Source: Paramacrobiotus metropolitanus
Lineage: Eukaryota > Tardigrada > Eutardigrada > Parachela > Macrobiotidae
Assembly: GCF_019649055.1 (NCBI RefSeq)
Contig: NW_026570230.1
Coordinates: forward strand, 496,001 to 560,000
Length of the DNA stretch: 64,000 nt
Reading direction: 5' to 3'
This document shows positions 37,562 through 48,539 of the stretch, one piece after another. The notes beneath the pieces are model-generated. The model saw only the letters and a list, made by a program, of their open reading frames with translations. It was not told the DNA's origin and searched no databases. Position 1 is the first letter of the stretch, and each line of letters opens with the position of its first letter. The position numbers were made by a program, and so were the translations under genes.

Positions 37562-39224
37562 ATGCCTGTCAGTTTTTCGTATCGGTTCCTTCGAGCCCGT
37601 CACGCATTTGCGCGAACTTTATTGCCATTGGCGAACGTAGCATCCGGAGAAATGTCCAGCGCAAACCATAATGTCCGGCTGTTTAGCCAGGATGCATGCG
37701 AGCATGAAGAACCAAAAACGGACTTCTTCATGCTGCACAACGGCGACAAATTGGCGTATAAACGCACGCACGGATCCAACCTACCCGGAGTTATTTTCCT
37801 ACCCGGGTTTCTATCCAATATGACTGGCGAAAAGGCCAAAATACTGGAGAGATATTGCAAAATTTACGATCATCCCTACATCAGGTACGACCGTCACCGT
37901 ACGCGTACCAGTATGGATGCGCAGTGATTTTTGTGGACTTTGCAATCACAGACATTCAGCGGAATTCATATCGCGTACCGTATACAGCATGGATAATTCT
38001 TGCGTTTTGGGTTGCAGATTTGATTATCGTGCATGCGGAGAATCCTCCGGTAAGCTGGATGCCATGACTCTGCACGAATGGCTGGATGATGTCTTGACTG
38101 TGGTGGATACTTTCACCAATCCTGGTGAACCGCAGATCTTGGTCGGATCCAGCATGGGAGGCGGATTAATGATGCACGTTGCGCTGAAGCGACCGGAGCG
38201 TGTTTTTGGTCTAGTTGGAGTTGCTGCAGCCATTGACCGGTGGACTGATTTGGAGAAAAATCTTTCGCCAGAGGTAAGCCGCGGACAGTACGCGGGGTAA
38301 ACTAAAGCTGCAGCAATTTTCGTTCTAGATTAATTTTCCTTTTTTAAGCTGTAGTAAGACAATAGAAAAGGATAATACTGTGCTATCCTTTTCTATGGTA
38401 ATACTGACACTTGGTCATTTACCCTCTTTACTCTTTAGCAGCTACGAAATACTGTAAGTTATTTTTATGCAGTACACGGTATCGTTGTCACTTGTCGCGC
38501 CAATTGTGCGCTTAGATAAAAACGATAAAAACGAATATTCAAAAAGAAATTAGAAATGGTTCTGAAATCTTGGTTTCTTATCTTCTGATTTGCACAAAGT
38601 GTCTTTGCATGGCCTGTATATTAATATAAAGACTTTGTAAGCTGAATACCAGTATTTGCGGTTTAATTTTAATGTTGTGCATTGTTATACGCATAGTAAA
38701 TAACTTTTGTACTAGTATGCGTTTACTTTTAGGTATGTGTAATGGTTTCATTATTCTGATCAGTTATCGTCGATAATTTATCGACATACCGTATAAATCA
38801 TTGATACGAGTAACACAGTTAATGGTTTTGGAGCTTTTCGAGCAAGACCGGTGCAGTAGCAGAATTTTATTTCTTTGCTCCGTTTCAGCACCGGGCTCTT
38901 CTGGACGCCGACAAGGCTGTAATTGGACCGTGGGGTGATTTTCCAATCCGCAGAGCCTTCTTGGACTCATTATCATCGCTATCCCAAAGCGTATACACCA
39001 ACCAAACAATTCCGATCCGATGTGCGGTCAGATTACTCCACGGTGTCAAAGACGACGTGATATCGTACTCGGATTCCAGCCAGATTATGAATAAACTGGA
39101 ATCTTCCGATGTGCAGGTGCTAATATCGAAATCCGCCGACCACCGCTTCTCCAAGCCACAGGACTTGCAGATGCTCGTCAATTGTGTGGATCAGTTGGTG
39201 AAGCAGTATGAAAGTCCACTTTAG
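37562..39224 (+). CDS. ABHD10: ABHD10-like mitochondrial alpha/beta hydrolase
   Basis: ABHD10 is a mitochondrial acyl-protein thioesterase / acyl-glucuronide esterase. Three exons, 37562-37884, 38018-38273 and 38889-39224, give 304 residues (human about 306). The ATG at 37562 starts an Arg-rich, acid-free presequence (MPVSFSYRFLRARHAFARTL); an earlier in-frame ATG at 37505 exists. The hydrolase fold shows GVIFLPGFLSNMTGEKA (oxyanion region), FDYRACGES, the nucleophile elbow LVGSSMGGGLMMH, the acid in LLHGVKDDVI and the catalytic His in SADHRF. The spacing and these motifs match ABHD10 rather than other ABHD proteins. Intron 2 (615 nt) holds a perfect hairpin. It lies upstream of PTPMT1, also mitochondrial in animals. 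Confidence 0.92.
38362..38396. repeat. 13-bp-arm hairpin in ABHD10 intron 2
   Basis: ATAGAAAAGGATA at 38362-38374 is the exact reverse complement of 38384-38396, with a 9-base loop. It may be a tiny foldback remnant. Confidence 0.8.
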
Positions 39225-39645
39225 TGGGTGGTGACACACCCTCTGCCAAAACAGATCAAATGATTAAACTGGTAAATTTTTACGGTGATGGAGGCATTTC
39301 TTCACAGTGCTGATATTTTTTATAACGTTATAGTGCGTGCATTACCGTGAATTCGTGAACGTGTTGGCCGCTTGATTGCGACGAAGGTGTGACTTCGTGA
39401 TAATTAGAATTGCTGATTTTTTTACCTGTTCATATGTATGAAATTTAAACACTTGGTTGTAGTCGGTTTTCTTGTCATACAGGATATCTGATCGCCTTTT
39501 GTGACGCTTGTCCGCACATCCATGAGCATGCATATTTGTTTGCCTATGTGAAAGTTCGACGGCTTGGGTAAAGCCTAAACCAGCTGGTATTTTGATTCCG
39601 TCGGTGATTACGCTCCTGCTGCCAAAGTGCTAATATACAGAAACC
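39225..39645. other. short intergenic spacer ABHD10-PTPMT1
   Basis: 420 bases without a gene; the ABHD10 3'UTR and PTPMT1 promoter must lie here. No canonical AATAAA or TATA box stands out. Confidence 0.5.
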
Positions 39646-40735
39646 ATGGGGCAGTTTTTTGAAAAGGTGTTGTTCTTCCCGTCTTTGCTGGCCACTTTGG
39701 TTTCCGATAAGATGACAAATCAAAACTGGTACGACAGGATTGACGATTGTTTGGTGGCAGGAGCTCTGCCATTTCGTTCGACGGTTAAAGAGGTGTGGGA
39801 AACTGTGTAGTGTATGATATATGATAGAAGACCCGAAGCATTGATGTTGAGATGTAGATTGATTTTTATGACGAATCTTGCAGTTAATTGCAAAGGAAGG
39901 CGTTCGAGGAGTACTATCCATGAATCAAAATTTCGAACTGAACAGATTATGGTATCCGACTCCAGATGAACTGGACAGTTGGGGAGTCAGTTTTTTACAA
40001 CTTCCGGTGGCTGACTACCTGGCACATCCCACGTGGAATCAAGTGGAAGAAGGCTTAGATTTCATCCACCATATATGCAGCAGAAATCATTCCGTAAGTA
40101 GCATCATCCACTTCCTACGATATGTCTGTGCCCCTCAAGAATTTATAAGCGGAAACATATACAGTACTTACCGGCCTAATCACAATACTGTACCATGTGA
40201 GAGCTGACTACACAGAAGTTCAGAACAGGTGAATAGAATTAACCTGATGAGTTTGCTGTTTGCAGGTTTATGTACATTGTAAAGCAGGAAAATTTCGGAG
40301 CGCGGTTATGGCGGCGACGTATTTGATGGAGGTATAATCTGTGCTAAAATGTTTGCAGACAATTGCAGTTTAACTGGTTTGACTAGTGATCTTCATTTCA
40401 CACCGGTTGTCGTGTTGACTTAAATTTGCATTTTACCTCATAATAACAATACGAGGATGTTCAAAATCGTTCTGAAATTGCAGCGATACAATTTGACCCC
40501 GGACGAAGCAAAAGACACTCTGCGATCGCATAGACGCCAAGTTTGGCTGAGCGCGCATTGGGATACGGCGCGGGTGCTACAAGATTTCTTCGAAAAGATA
40601 CATGCTAAATATCGACCCGAAGTTGTCAGTACGACCCGTGATCCAATAATCCTGCAAAAATATTTCGACATGGCGGATACCGGCTCTAGTAACACGACCT
40701 TTGCTAACGATACTTCAACCGATTCTGTCTCCTGA
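39646..40735 (+). CDS. PTPMT1: mitochondrial phosphatidylglycerophosphatase PTPMT1
   Basis: PTPMT1 is a dual-specificity-type phosphatase of the inner mitochondrial membrane that makes phosphatidylglycerol for cardiolipin. Exons 39646-39792, 39884-40093, 40266-40331 and 40484-40735 join in phase 0 to give 224 residues (human 201). WYDRIDDCLVAGALPFRS and GVRGVLSMNQNFE are family hallmarks, and the third exon holds the P-loop VYVHCKAGKFRSAVMAATYL (C-x5-R intact; vertebrates usually have SRS here). The fourth exon (YNLTPDEAKDTLRSHRRQVW) corresponds to the C-terminal helices; the last 50 residues are an acidic/Thr-rich extension not expected in the family. The N-terminus is short and hydrophobic, suiting mitochondrial import. 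Confidence 0.93.
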
Positions 40736-41098
40736 ATCTGGATGCTCTGTATACTGTACTTCAAGTACACTGTGTAGTGACTGTGTTGTACAGTGTTGAA
40801 CTATCAGACGGATTTCCACTTTTATGTATGTCACTTAAGTACGCGTACCTATTTCTACAAAAAGTCCGCTTTAAAAATACTTTCTCAATAGTCAATTTTA
40901 TACCCATTGTTTATGTTTATTGCTCCACAAGGAACAAATGAATGCAAATAAGTAAATGCCGCAGAAAAATCGATAAAATACGAAAAGAAAGAATTTATCT
41001 CCAGTTTTATTAAGCAAATCCAGTTGTCCATATGACGAAGTTAAAATATCACAGAACGCAGTTGTTAATTTTGTCATCAGAACCCCGAAAGCTCTCAT

Positions 41099-42034
41099 TC
41101 AGTCTTCAGGAAAATCATCGTCTTGAGCATAAATATATTTTTCCTCCATATTACTAATTAAACCGTAATCAAATTCACCCGCATTTGCTGGCAAATTCGC
41201 CATCGTTTGGCGCACTTGTCGTTCTTCCAGTTCCGACATCGAGTATCCTACGGCCTTATCCAGCATCTTTACCAGGTTATAAAGCGACTCGCGGTCCTGT
41301 ACGGCAATGGGAACAAAACTGACTAAGCTGTAGCCCTGCACCACCTCGGAGATCGCTTTACTCAACTTGGCGTATTTCCTCCCGAATGGCTCATCATCCA
41401 GTCTGGCAACCAGATGCTCCATATCCATTACATCAGTGTAATAATCCAGAATGAAATCCAACTTGCCCAGCTTGTGCACGAGATCAATTTTGGAGAGAAC
41501 GTTGACGTGCGGAAGCGCCAGGCGCATCATGGCACTCAAGGCAGTGAGCACCACGGAGATGAACATGGCTGGATCGCTGCAGTAATACGCATCCACCAGA
41601 TGCACCGCTGCAAGACGAAAATCGAATTTCTTGATGAGGAGCTGGCAGATTCGCTCGAACGATTTATGATGGGTGTATAATTCAATTTGTCCCGGGCAGT
41701 CGAAGAGGAAATAGTGGGTATCGCGTAAAGCAGAGATGCGAGATATCAGCCAGTCCACGTCGCGTTCCATCTGCTCGACAGCGAACATCAGCGCTCCATT
41801 GGGGCCTAGATTCTCCAGCTCCATCGCATCTTCCACGGAGACGAGTTCTTTCACATCCACATCAGCAGCGAAAGGTAACTTCTCGTTGGCAGGATCCAGA
41901 TTGATAATGGCTAGTTTGCGGTTGAAGACGCTTTTTAAGAGCTCCGCAATGTGGAAACAGTATGTAGTTTTCCCACTCCCTGGTGGACCGATCACCAACT
42001 GCCCGTAAAATGGCTTTCCAGCTGTAGCAGCCAT
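41099..42034 (-). CDS. GPN2: GPN-loop GTPase 2
   Basis: GPN2 is a dimeric GTPase needed for assembly and nuclear import of RNA polymerases. The gene is a single exon of 311 residues (human 310). Visible motifs: P-loop GPPGSGKTT at residues 16-24, the GPN insert at 77-79 (LGPNGALMF), the G3 motif DCPGQ at 112-116 and the G4-like SKID at 181-184, which is Ser rather than Asn as in other GPN2 proteins. The C-terminus ends in an acidic tail (AQDDDFPED). A TTTATT (AATAAA on the minus strand) about 90 bases past the stop may be its polyadenylation signal. It converges with PTPMT1 and diverges from the AT-hook-like gene. RPB11, another RNA polymerase II factor, is 35 kb away, which is probably coincidence. 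Confidence 0.96.
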   Translation of the reverse strand: MAATAGKPFYGQLVIGPPGSGKTTYCFHIAELLKSVFNRKLAIINLDPANEKLPFAADVDVKELVSVEDAMELENLGPNGALMFAVEQMERDVDWLISRISALRDTHYFLFDCPGQIELYTHHKSFERICQLLIKKFDFRLAAVHLVDAYYCSDPAMFISVVLTALSAMMRLALPHVNVLSKIDLVHKLGKLDFILDYYTDVMDMEHLVARLDDEPFGRKYAKLSKAISEVVQGYSLVSFVPIAVQDRESLYNLVKMLDKAVGYSMSELEERQVRQTMANLPANAGEFDYGLISNMEEKYIYAQDDDFPED

Positions 42035-42197
42035 TACGCTATTACGGAATCACATTAATTTGTTCGAAATCTGAGTCTTGAAACAAAATCTCTGGGAAAA
42101 TCGCTAAAACATAAATCTGATAAAAGCTAAAGCAACATCTTTTTCTGAATTTTTCTGTGACGGCGGATTTTGGTTTTGAGATTTTGTGCACTACTTG

Positions 42198-42248
42198 TAC
42201 GAGAGCATACTATACAAGTATACAATATATAGTATGCTCTCCTTGTAC
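42198..42248. repeat. hairpin in the GPN2 upstream region
   Basis: AGAGCATACTATA near 42203 is inverted as TATAGTATGCTCT near 42228, with GTAC on both outer sides. It is a 13-bp-arm palindrome in a divergent promoter region. Confidence 0.7.
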
Positions 42249-42709
42249 TTATCCATTTCCAGGGTGGCAACGCCAGATTCACAGTCCATTCCATCAGAAT
42301 TACTGGAATTCGTTCTTACCTCTGCAGCCTTGCATACCGATTGTGAGCGCTGGTAATGGTGCCAATCTTAATGGATATGGTGCCAAGCCACACCCCTGTT
42401 GTAATACACAACTCTGGTATCAAAGCGTTTGAAATCTTGAACTGAAAAAGGGAATCTGGCTTGTGTTATGCGTTCTGAAATCTGTTTTTTTGACTGTTTT
42501 TATAAAATTTATAAAAACGAATATAAAAACGAAGTTTATAAAAACGAATATTGCGAACTTTTATTGCGAATGCAAGTCATTTTTGCGCCAATTATTGTGT
42601 TCTAATTTTTGAAATTTAGTTGCAGAGGTGTGATTTTCACTTGCTTAAATATTTTGGAGCTTTGTTAAATTCTTTATGCGTTAATAATTTTCAGAACGTA
42701 GACTGAATT

Positions 42710-43407
42710 ATGCTTCCACGCTTAGGCGATGATTTGGCGCCGGCGTTCCATACCCGAAGCGCTCTGGATCTGTCGGGCAAAGACATGCATGCCTTGGAAA
42801 TGCCGGAGACGGTGCATCATAATCACACCAGCCGCACCGGAAAAGGAACCCAATCCGTAGGCAGTTACCTCAGCGATTCTGTCAGTCATCTTTTCCATAA
42901 AGAAACTCCCGTTCCTATCATGAAACGCCGGCCATTGTCGTCCGTTTCCAAGACATCCGAAGCGTCAGCGACAAAAGCGTCGTCCTGCACCAAAGCCTAC
43001 ACCCTCCGCTTCGCCCAGCAAGGCTGTGGGAAAAGTCTCGCCCCGCACCAAAGCCGCCACGCCATCGGACACGAAGAGCGAGTCGAAGAAGCGCGGTCGA
43101 CCCCGCTCCCAATCCCGTACACGCGCCGCTTCCGCCCCTAAGAATCGGGCTGCTTCGTCCGCGATCGAAGGGACGCGCCGCGTCTTCTTCCAAGGAACAG
43201 GCATCCAAGAAAGCCACGACCGTCAGTACGAAGAAGACCGGGCAGCAACAGCAACAACAGCGCGGACGGAAGAGAAAGTCCGGAGAAACAACTTCGCTGC
43301 GCCGCCTCCGCAGTCGCGATCCGTCCCACCATACCCCCACGGAGACGCACGGTCGATCGGGCAGCGGCCGGAGCAAACGCTCGTCCCTGAGTAAGACGAA
43401 ATATTAA
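42710..43407 (+). CDS. basic AT-hook-like low-complexity protein with two frame changes
   Basis: The likely start is ATG 42710, just after a TTTTCAG acceptor, so a 5'UTR exon should lie upstream. Frame A (from 42710) encodes an ordinary N-terminus (MLPRLGDDLAPAFHTRSALD). From about 42945 the plausible coding continues one base on (frame B): PKRQRQKRRPAPKPTPSASP, then an AT-hook-like KKRGRPRSQSRTR. From about 43165 it moves one more base (frame C): GRAASSSKEQASKKATTVS, a Gln run, RGRKRKSGE, and a stop at 43405-43407. Each change equals one extra base, so assembly indels, two real frameshifts, or overlapping frames are all possible. GRP cores in a Lys/Arg/Ser/Ala tail suggest a chromatin-binding nuclear protein. 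The family is not recognised. Confidence 0.5.
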
Positions 43408-45008
43408 TAGATCCGTTGGTGCGTTGAAGTGTTCCTGTATTGTTCCTGTCTTGGGCCTTGTGGATCCTGTTTTCCTACTAAGCATGGAGTATATTTGTGG
43501 TGCAGTATTCTGTGCGTGTGGATCTCCTCTGCATTGTTCACGGCGTGTGTCACCAGTCGGCGCTCCCAAGTGACCAAACTGATGCCTCTTATATTTTATC
43601 CAGTGTTTTAAGTATTTTTAATCGGCCAAATGCATGCTGGTGGGCCCGTATAAGTAATTATTATGTGGTGGGTGACGGGAATGTATTGTTAGCCCAATGT
43701 TATTTTGTGGTACTTGCAGCTCAGATGTACGACATCGAATTTTGTTGTCGTCCGAATATGCTCTTGTTGTTTATTTATGCGAGATATAGTTAAAATGCGC
43801 CAAACTTTCACCTGTTGTTTTGAGGGACAGATTTGTTAAATGATTTCATGGTTTCATCGTGTCGCCCTGCTGTTGGGTGTGCTGTCCAGTGTCCAGTGCA
43901 TACTGGCGATACGAGGACATTTGGGTGCTGTGAACATACCCTGCACGATTAGGCTGCGATGAACAGCCGGCTAAATTTATAGCCGTTTGCATTCAGACCG
44001 AGCTACGGCTAGCCAGCTGTTCATCGCAGCCTAATCGTGCAGGGTATCTTCACAGCACCCAAATGTCCTCGTACTGCTAAAGAATAAAGATACGTACTGC
44101 CATCCTGGTTAAATTGTAAAAGTTACTGTTGTTACTGCTTGTACTCAAGTTCTGTGCATTTACTGCATTATTGTATGTTTTCCATCGAATCCATTGTATG
44201 CCTTCCTGTCAGCGGCGATACTAAGGAATAGGGATTCAGAGAACTGATGAAAACGTTAACAATGAGCAGCTACGAGTCTACGACGTTTTGCGATTGATTA
44301 ATTATTAATACAAATAAAATGAATTAATTTATTGTAAAAGAATTTATATTCGGTCATTGGTTCCCACCAGCGGCGTGGTTCTGGTGACGCGAACGTTTGA
44401 TTCGCCAATAGCTATCGTAAAAGCGAGCATGCCTGACCAATGGCTATCGTGAATCGAGTTCCAGCATCACACTGGATTTACCAGTACCAACTACCAATAC
44501 AAGTCAATGGTTATGGAACAATCTTTCTGTGGAACTGCTAAGGCATCCATTCCCGATAACATTAATAAATCGGTTATTATTACAAATAACATATCTGATC
44601 AGTGAATATTGGTTTTGTGACGCTGTCCACTATACTGAAGGTTAATAAAATATATAGTAATAACATATAAATTTATACACATACAAATAGCATATTATTA
44701 TGTCACAATAATTTCATGGTTATTGTACTTATACCTATATCCACATAGAATTTAAATTTTGTACACTTTAATAAGCAATAGCCACCAGATAACAACAGGG
44801 ATATTTTGAATTTACGAGCGCTGTGTGTAACTGCAGTCTAGTTGTAAATGGAATGAGTAAACTGGAATACGTGGCATTTGGAAGGCTAGAAGCCCTCCCT
44901 CTGCCTGGTTCTGAGGTGGGGCTTGTGCTCTTACATCGCATCGGCGAAAAGTTTCTACGCTCTGTCCGGACCTCTTATAAAAGTAGCTCTGTCTGTTCAG
45001 CTTGACTA
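43408..45008. other. intergenic region with a MITE
   Basis: 1.6 kb of AT-rich DNA before the Mutator-like element. No gene is seen; a 164-bp palindromic element is annotated separately. Confidence 0.5.
43910..44073. mobile_element. 164-bp MITE with about 60-bp inverted repeats
   Basis: TACGAGGACATTTGGGTGCT and the following bases to about 43970 are inverted at about 44012-44073 with one or two changes. The spacer is about 40 bases. This is a typical snap-back MITE; flanking duplication is not clear. Confidence 0.85.
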
Positions 45009-45017
45009 CGCTATAAC
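45009..45017. repeat. 9-bp target site duplication, left
   Basis: CGCTATAAC lies immediately left of the element and is repeated exactly at 47793-47801 on its right. Confidence 0.9.
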
Positions 45018-47792
45018 ACCTAAACATCACGGCTGATCCAATCCTCCTGGAGGGATTGGATGGGTGTTATTCACGCAATTCGGTTCATTTTATGGACTTA
45101 AGCGTCGTGCTCAGTGGCAGCGTTTACACATCCAATCTGCCACAAAATCCATTGGAAGTTGTTGCTTTTCAGTGCCCAAGCGCAAGTCCAAGCACGAAAA
45201 TAATTAATATTATTTGAAATTAGAAACTTTAATTTCTATCAAAAGGAGGGCTTAAAAAAAAAGCGCAAAACGTATCGACCCTGATAACAGATACCCGATT
45301 TTCTGTTATTATGGTTCTAGTCTGACTAGCGTGTGGAACTTTTCGGGAATTGTAAAAGGTACCACATATCGACATATGCCTCGTATAAGAAGAAGAATAG
45401 AAGAATTTCTCTCGTTCGTGCTAAGTTTTATTTTGGCCAAATCACAAATAAATCTTTTTTCGGATAACTTTCCATACGTTACACTTTCAGACCAGCAACG
45501 GAAGCATTACAAACCTGTTTTTTGTTTAAATGAAAGTCAAGGACCGTTTTCGTCCTACCAAAGTATGCGTACAAAGAATTCTAAAATATCTATAGGTTAT
45601 CACTTCCACTCACAAAAAGCCTTTTGACAACACTAACACGAGCACTCGGGCTAAGACTATGGTTAAAACTAAGGTCAGCATTCGGGTTTTTACTTTAGTT
45701 AGAACTAATGTTAGCACTCGGGTTAAGGCTCTGGTTAAATTAAGTGCAAAACGAAACGGGCTAACCATTGTTAGGCTGAAGCATTACTTAGTTGGACAGT
45801 TAATTCGATAGAACAACGATTCAAAAAGGTTTATTTTTTCTGAATGATTTTAAAAAAAGAAATGGCTATTCTCACCACCCTGGCACCTCCTTTGGCTATT
45901 CTCACGATCTTTCACCACCTTTTGGCTTTTCGCACCCACTTTTTAAGAATATTTTTGCCACCACCTTTGGCTATTGTCACCACCTTTTACACCTCCCGAC
46001 TATTCCCATTTTCTTACATCTTTTAATAATAATATTATGTATATAAATACCTACGGAGATCTTTTTTTTTATAAAAATGATTGTAAAATCATATGTGTAT
46101 AACGTTATGCGTTTAGACGCACGACCTTTAGAAGCCGGGCAAGTAAACCCAATAATACTTGCCGGTATTAACAAGTAATAGCAGGTACAAAATCATGAGA
46201 TACAAGTCAGTTAAATATGACTGCATTTGCCACAAAGTGCATGACGCTCAAAGAACTGGAAGAAAACCATTCCAGCATACCCGGCGAGCCGAATGCAATG
46301 CCACTCTAACCGTAGCGGCACGGCTGAAAGAACGCCGCCTCATCATGACTAAGCAAAATATGCGACATAACTATCCTCTTACCAAGGATGGTTGGCAAAA
46401 CGTGTTGAAAACTCGACGGTTGGATCCCAAAGAAGCTGTAGAAGTTCTTGAACTGACAGAATCGCGAGTGAATTTAAAAAAAGTGCGAGTGAATAAAAAA
46501 GATACTGAGTTTCCAATAAGGCCAGTCGATCGACATTCTGTTTCCTCGGGTATGGCAGCAAAAAATGGATACGACTGTAGCGTTTTCGCCATTTTTTTGC
46601 AGTTGAAATCATTTACCAGGGTTTACCGGAAGAAGCCGAACTCAGCAATAAGAAGATGCGAGAACGTTTGACAAACAGCTGCAGCACGGACAAGATGCGC
46701 CTAGATTCTTTTCCGGCCGACGACGGCCCCAACCGTAAAGAAAAAGTGCCCCTAACGTTTTTGATAAAACTTACTGTGTAAAAAATGCAATAAAGAGGTG
46801 AGAATAGCCAAAAGATGTGTGCAGAGGCGGTGGCAATAGTCAAAAGGTGGTGTTAGAATTCAGTTCTTGGAAGGTGGTGGGAATAGCCAACAGGTGGTGA
46901 AAGGTCGTGATAATAGCAAAAGAGGGTGCCAAGGTGGTGAGAATAACCATTTCCTTTTTAAAAATCAATAAAAAAAAATAAACTTTTTTGAATCGTTGTT
47001 TTTTCGAATTAACTATCTAACTAACTAATACTTCAGCTTAACAATGGTAAGCCCGTTTCGTTTTGCACTTAATTTAACCAGAGCCTTAACCCGAGTGCTA
47101 ACATTAGTTCTAACCAAAGTAAAAACCCGAATGCTGACCTTAGTTTTAACCATAGTCTTAACCCGAGTGCTCGTGTTAGTGTTGTCAAAAGGCTTATTGT
47201 GTGTGGAAGTGATAACCTATAGTTATTTTAGAGTTCTTTGTAAGCATGTTCTGGTAGGATGAAAACGGTCCTTGACTTTTCATTTTAAACAAAAAACAGG
47301 TTTGTAATGCTTTCGTTGCTGGTCTGAAAGTGTAACATATGGAAAGTTATCCGAAAAAGATTCATTTGTGATTTGGCCAAAATAAAACTTAGCACGAACG
47401 AGAGAAATTCTTCTATTCTTCTTCTTATACAAGGCATATGTCGATATGTGGTACCTTTTACAATTCCCAAAAAGTTCCACACGCTAGTCAGATTAGAACC
47501 ATAATAACAGAAAATCGGGTATCTGTTATCAGGGTCGATACGTTTTGCGCTTTGCTTTTTAAGCCCTCCTTTTGATAGAAACTAAAATTTCTAATTTCAA
47601 ATAATATTATTTTCGTGCTTGGACTTGCGCTTAGGCACTGAAAAGCAACAACTTCCAATGGATTTTATGGCAGATTGGATATGTAAACGCTGCCACTGAG
47701 CACGACGCTTAAGTCCATAAAATGAACCGAATTGCGTGAATAACACCCATCCAATCCCTCCAGGAGGATTGGATCAGCCGTGATGTTTAGGT
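45018..47792. mobile_element. Mutator-like element with long terminal inverted repeats
   Basis: The element is 2775 bp. The left end ACCTAAACATCACGG is the exact complement of the right end, and the two arms match over roughly 900 bases (45018 to about 45930, and about 46890 to 47792) with few differences. A 9-bp target duplication, the Mutator superfamily hallmark, flanks it. The arms contain a run of GGGTTAAGGCTCTGGTTAAA-type units. The core is about 1 kb and encodes a FLYWCH/FAR1-like DNA-binding segment but no visible DDE transposase, so this copy is probably non-autonomous. Arm similarity and the intact duplication suggest a recent insertion. Confidence 0.9.
46195..46671 (+). CDS. FLYWCH/FAR1-like DNA-binding ORF of the Mutator-like element
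   Basis: ATG 46195 opens MRYKSVKYDCICHKVHDAQ, a C-x-C, then RAECNATLTVAARL with a Cys, and later KQNMRHNYPLT with a His near the end. This arrangement is that of the WRKY/GCM-like zinc module at the N-terminus of Mutator transposases. After about residue 80 the frame loses resemblance to anything. A frame beginning near 46606 (YQGLPEEAELSNKKMRER) may be a second exon. No catalytic domain is seen. Confidence 0.55.
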   Translation: MRYKSVKYDCICHKVHDAQRTGRKPFQHTRRAECNATLTVAARLKERRLIMTKQNMRHNYPLTKDGWQNVLKTRRLDPKEAVEVLELTESRVNLKKVRVNKKDTEFPIRPVDRHSVSSGMAAKNGYDCSVFAIFLQLKSFTRVYRKKPNSAIRRCENV

Positions 47793-47801
47793 CGCTATAA
47801 C
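47793..47801. repeat. 9-bp target site duplication, right
   Basis: CGCTATAAC, identical to 45009-45017. Confidence 0.9.
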
Positions 47802-48539
47802 CTCATCGTCAGCCAGTTGAACGCCGATAATTGACAACCGGCACATGGCTAATGAGGTGTGATTTGGTCTGGACTAAGATTTGCACCTTTGGTGGATTTT
47901 TGCCACGGCGCATAGCATAGCAGTCTACGAGAAATACCTTACACACGTCGGGTTTTACAACTTTCTTTAGCGAATGGTAAACTTTTCGGTGTGGATTCAG
48001 AGAAAAGATCTAATCAACGTAAAATTTTCTACAAAATGATACGTTAATCATAATATACGTACCTACCCCCGAATTTTGGCAATTTAAACTTTGTGCACGA
48101 ATGCCGTACCACAATAGACATTTTTTGCAACCTCTCCACTTAACCGTAGCCATACACTTAACCATACTGCATGGTTAAGTGGGAGCGTATGGTAAGTGCG
48201 AATACCATACAAACTAGTTGTATGGTAGCCCACTTCCAGAGGCTCCTCTTAGTTCCTGTGCAACCTAATTTCACTGGATATGTTTTTTTCGAATAGGAAA
48301 AACATTTTTAATCTTAAATCTCGACGCTGCAAAGGCAACCAGTTCCCGTAGCGCAAGAGAAAAAAATATAATGGAAGGCGGTGAAAACTCAGCTGTGTGC
48401 AGCAAATGCAGTTGTTCATGCGCTGCCACCTTGATGGCGGTCGACCATTACGCTAGCAACAAGTGTTTTTCTTAAGAACGAATTGCATTTAAAATTTTTT
48501 GTGAAAGAAGTTGATGATTCTTAAATACTTTCGAAGTGG

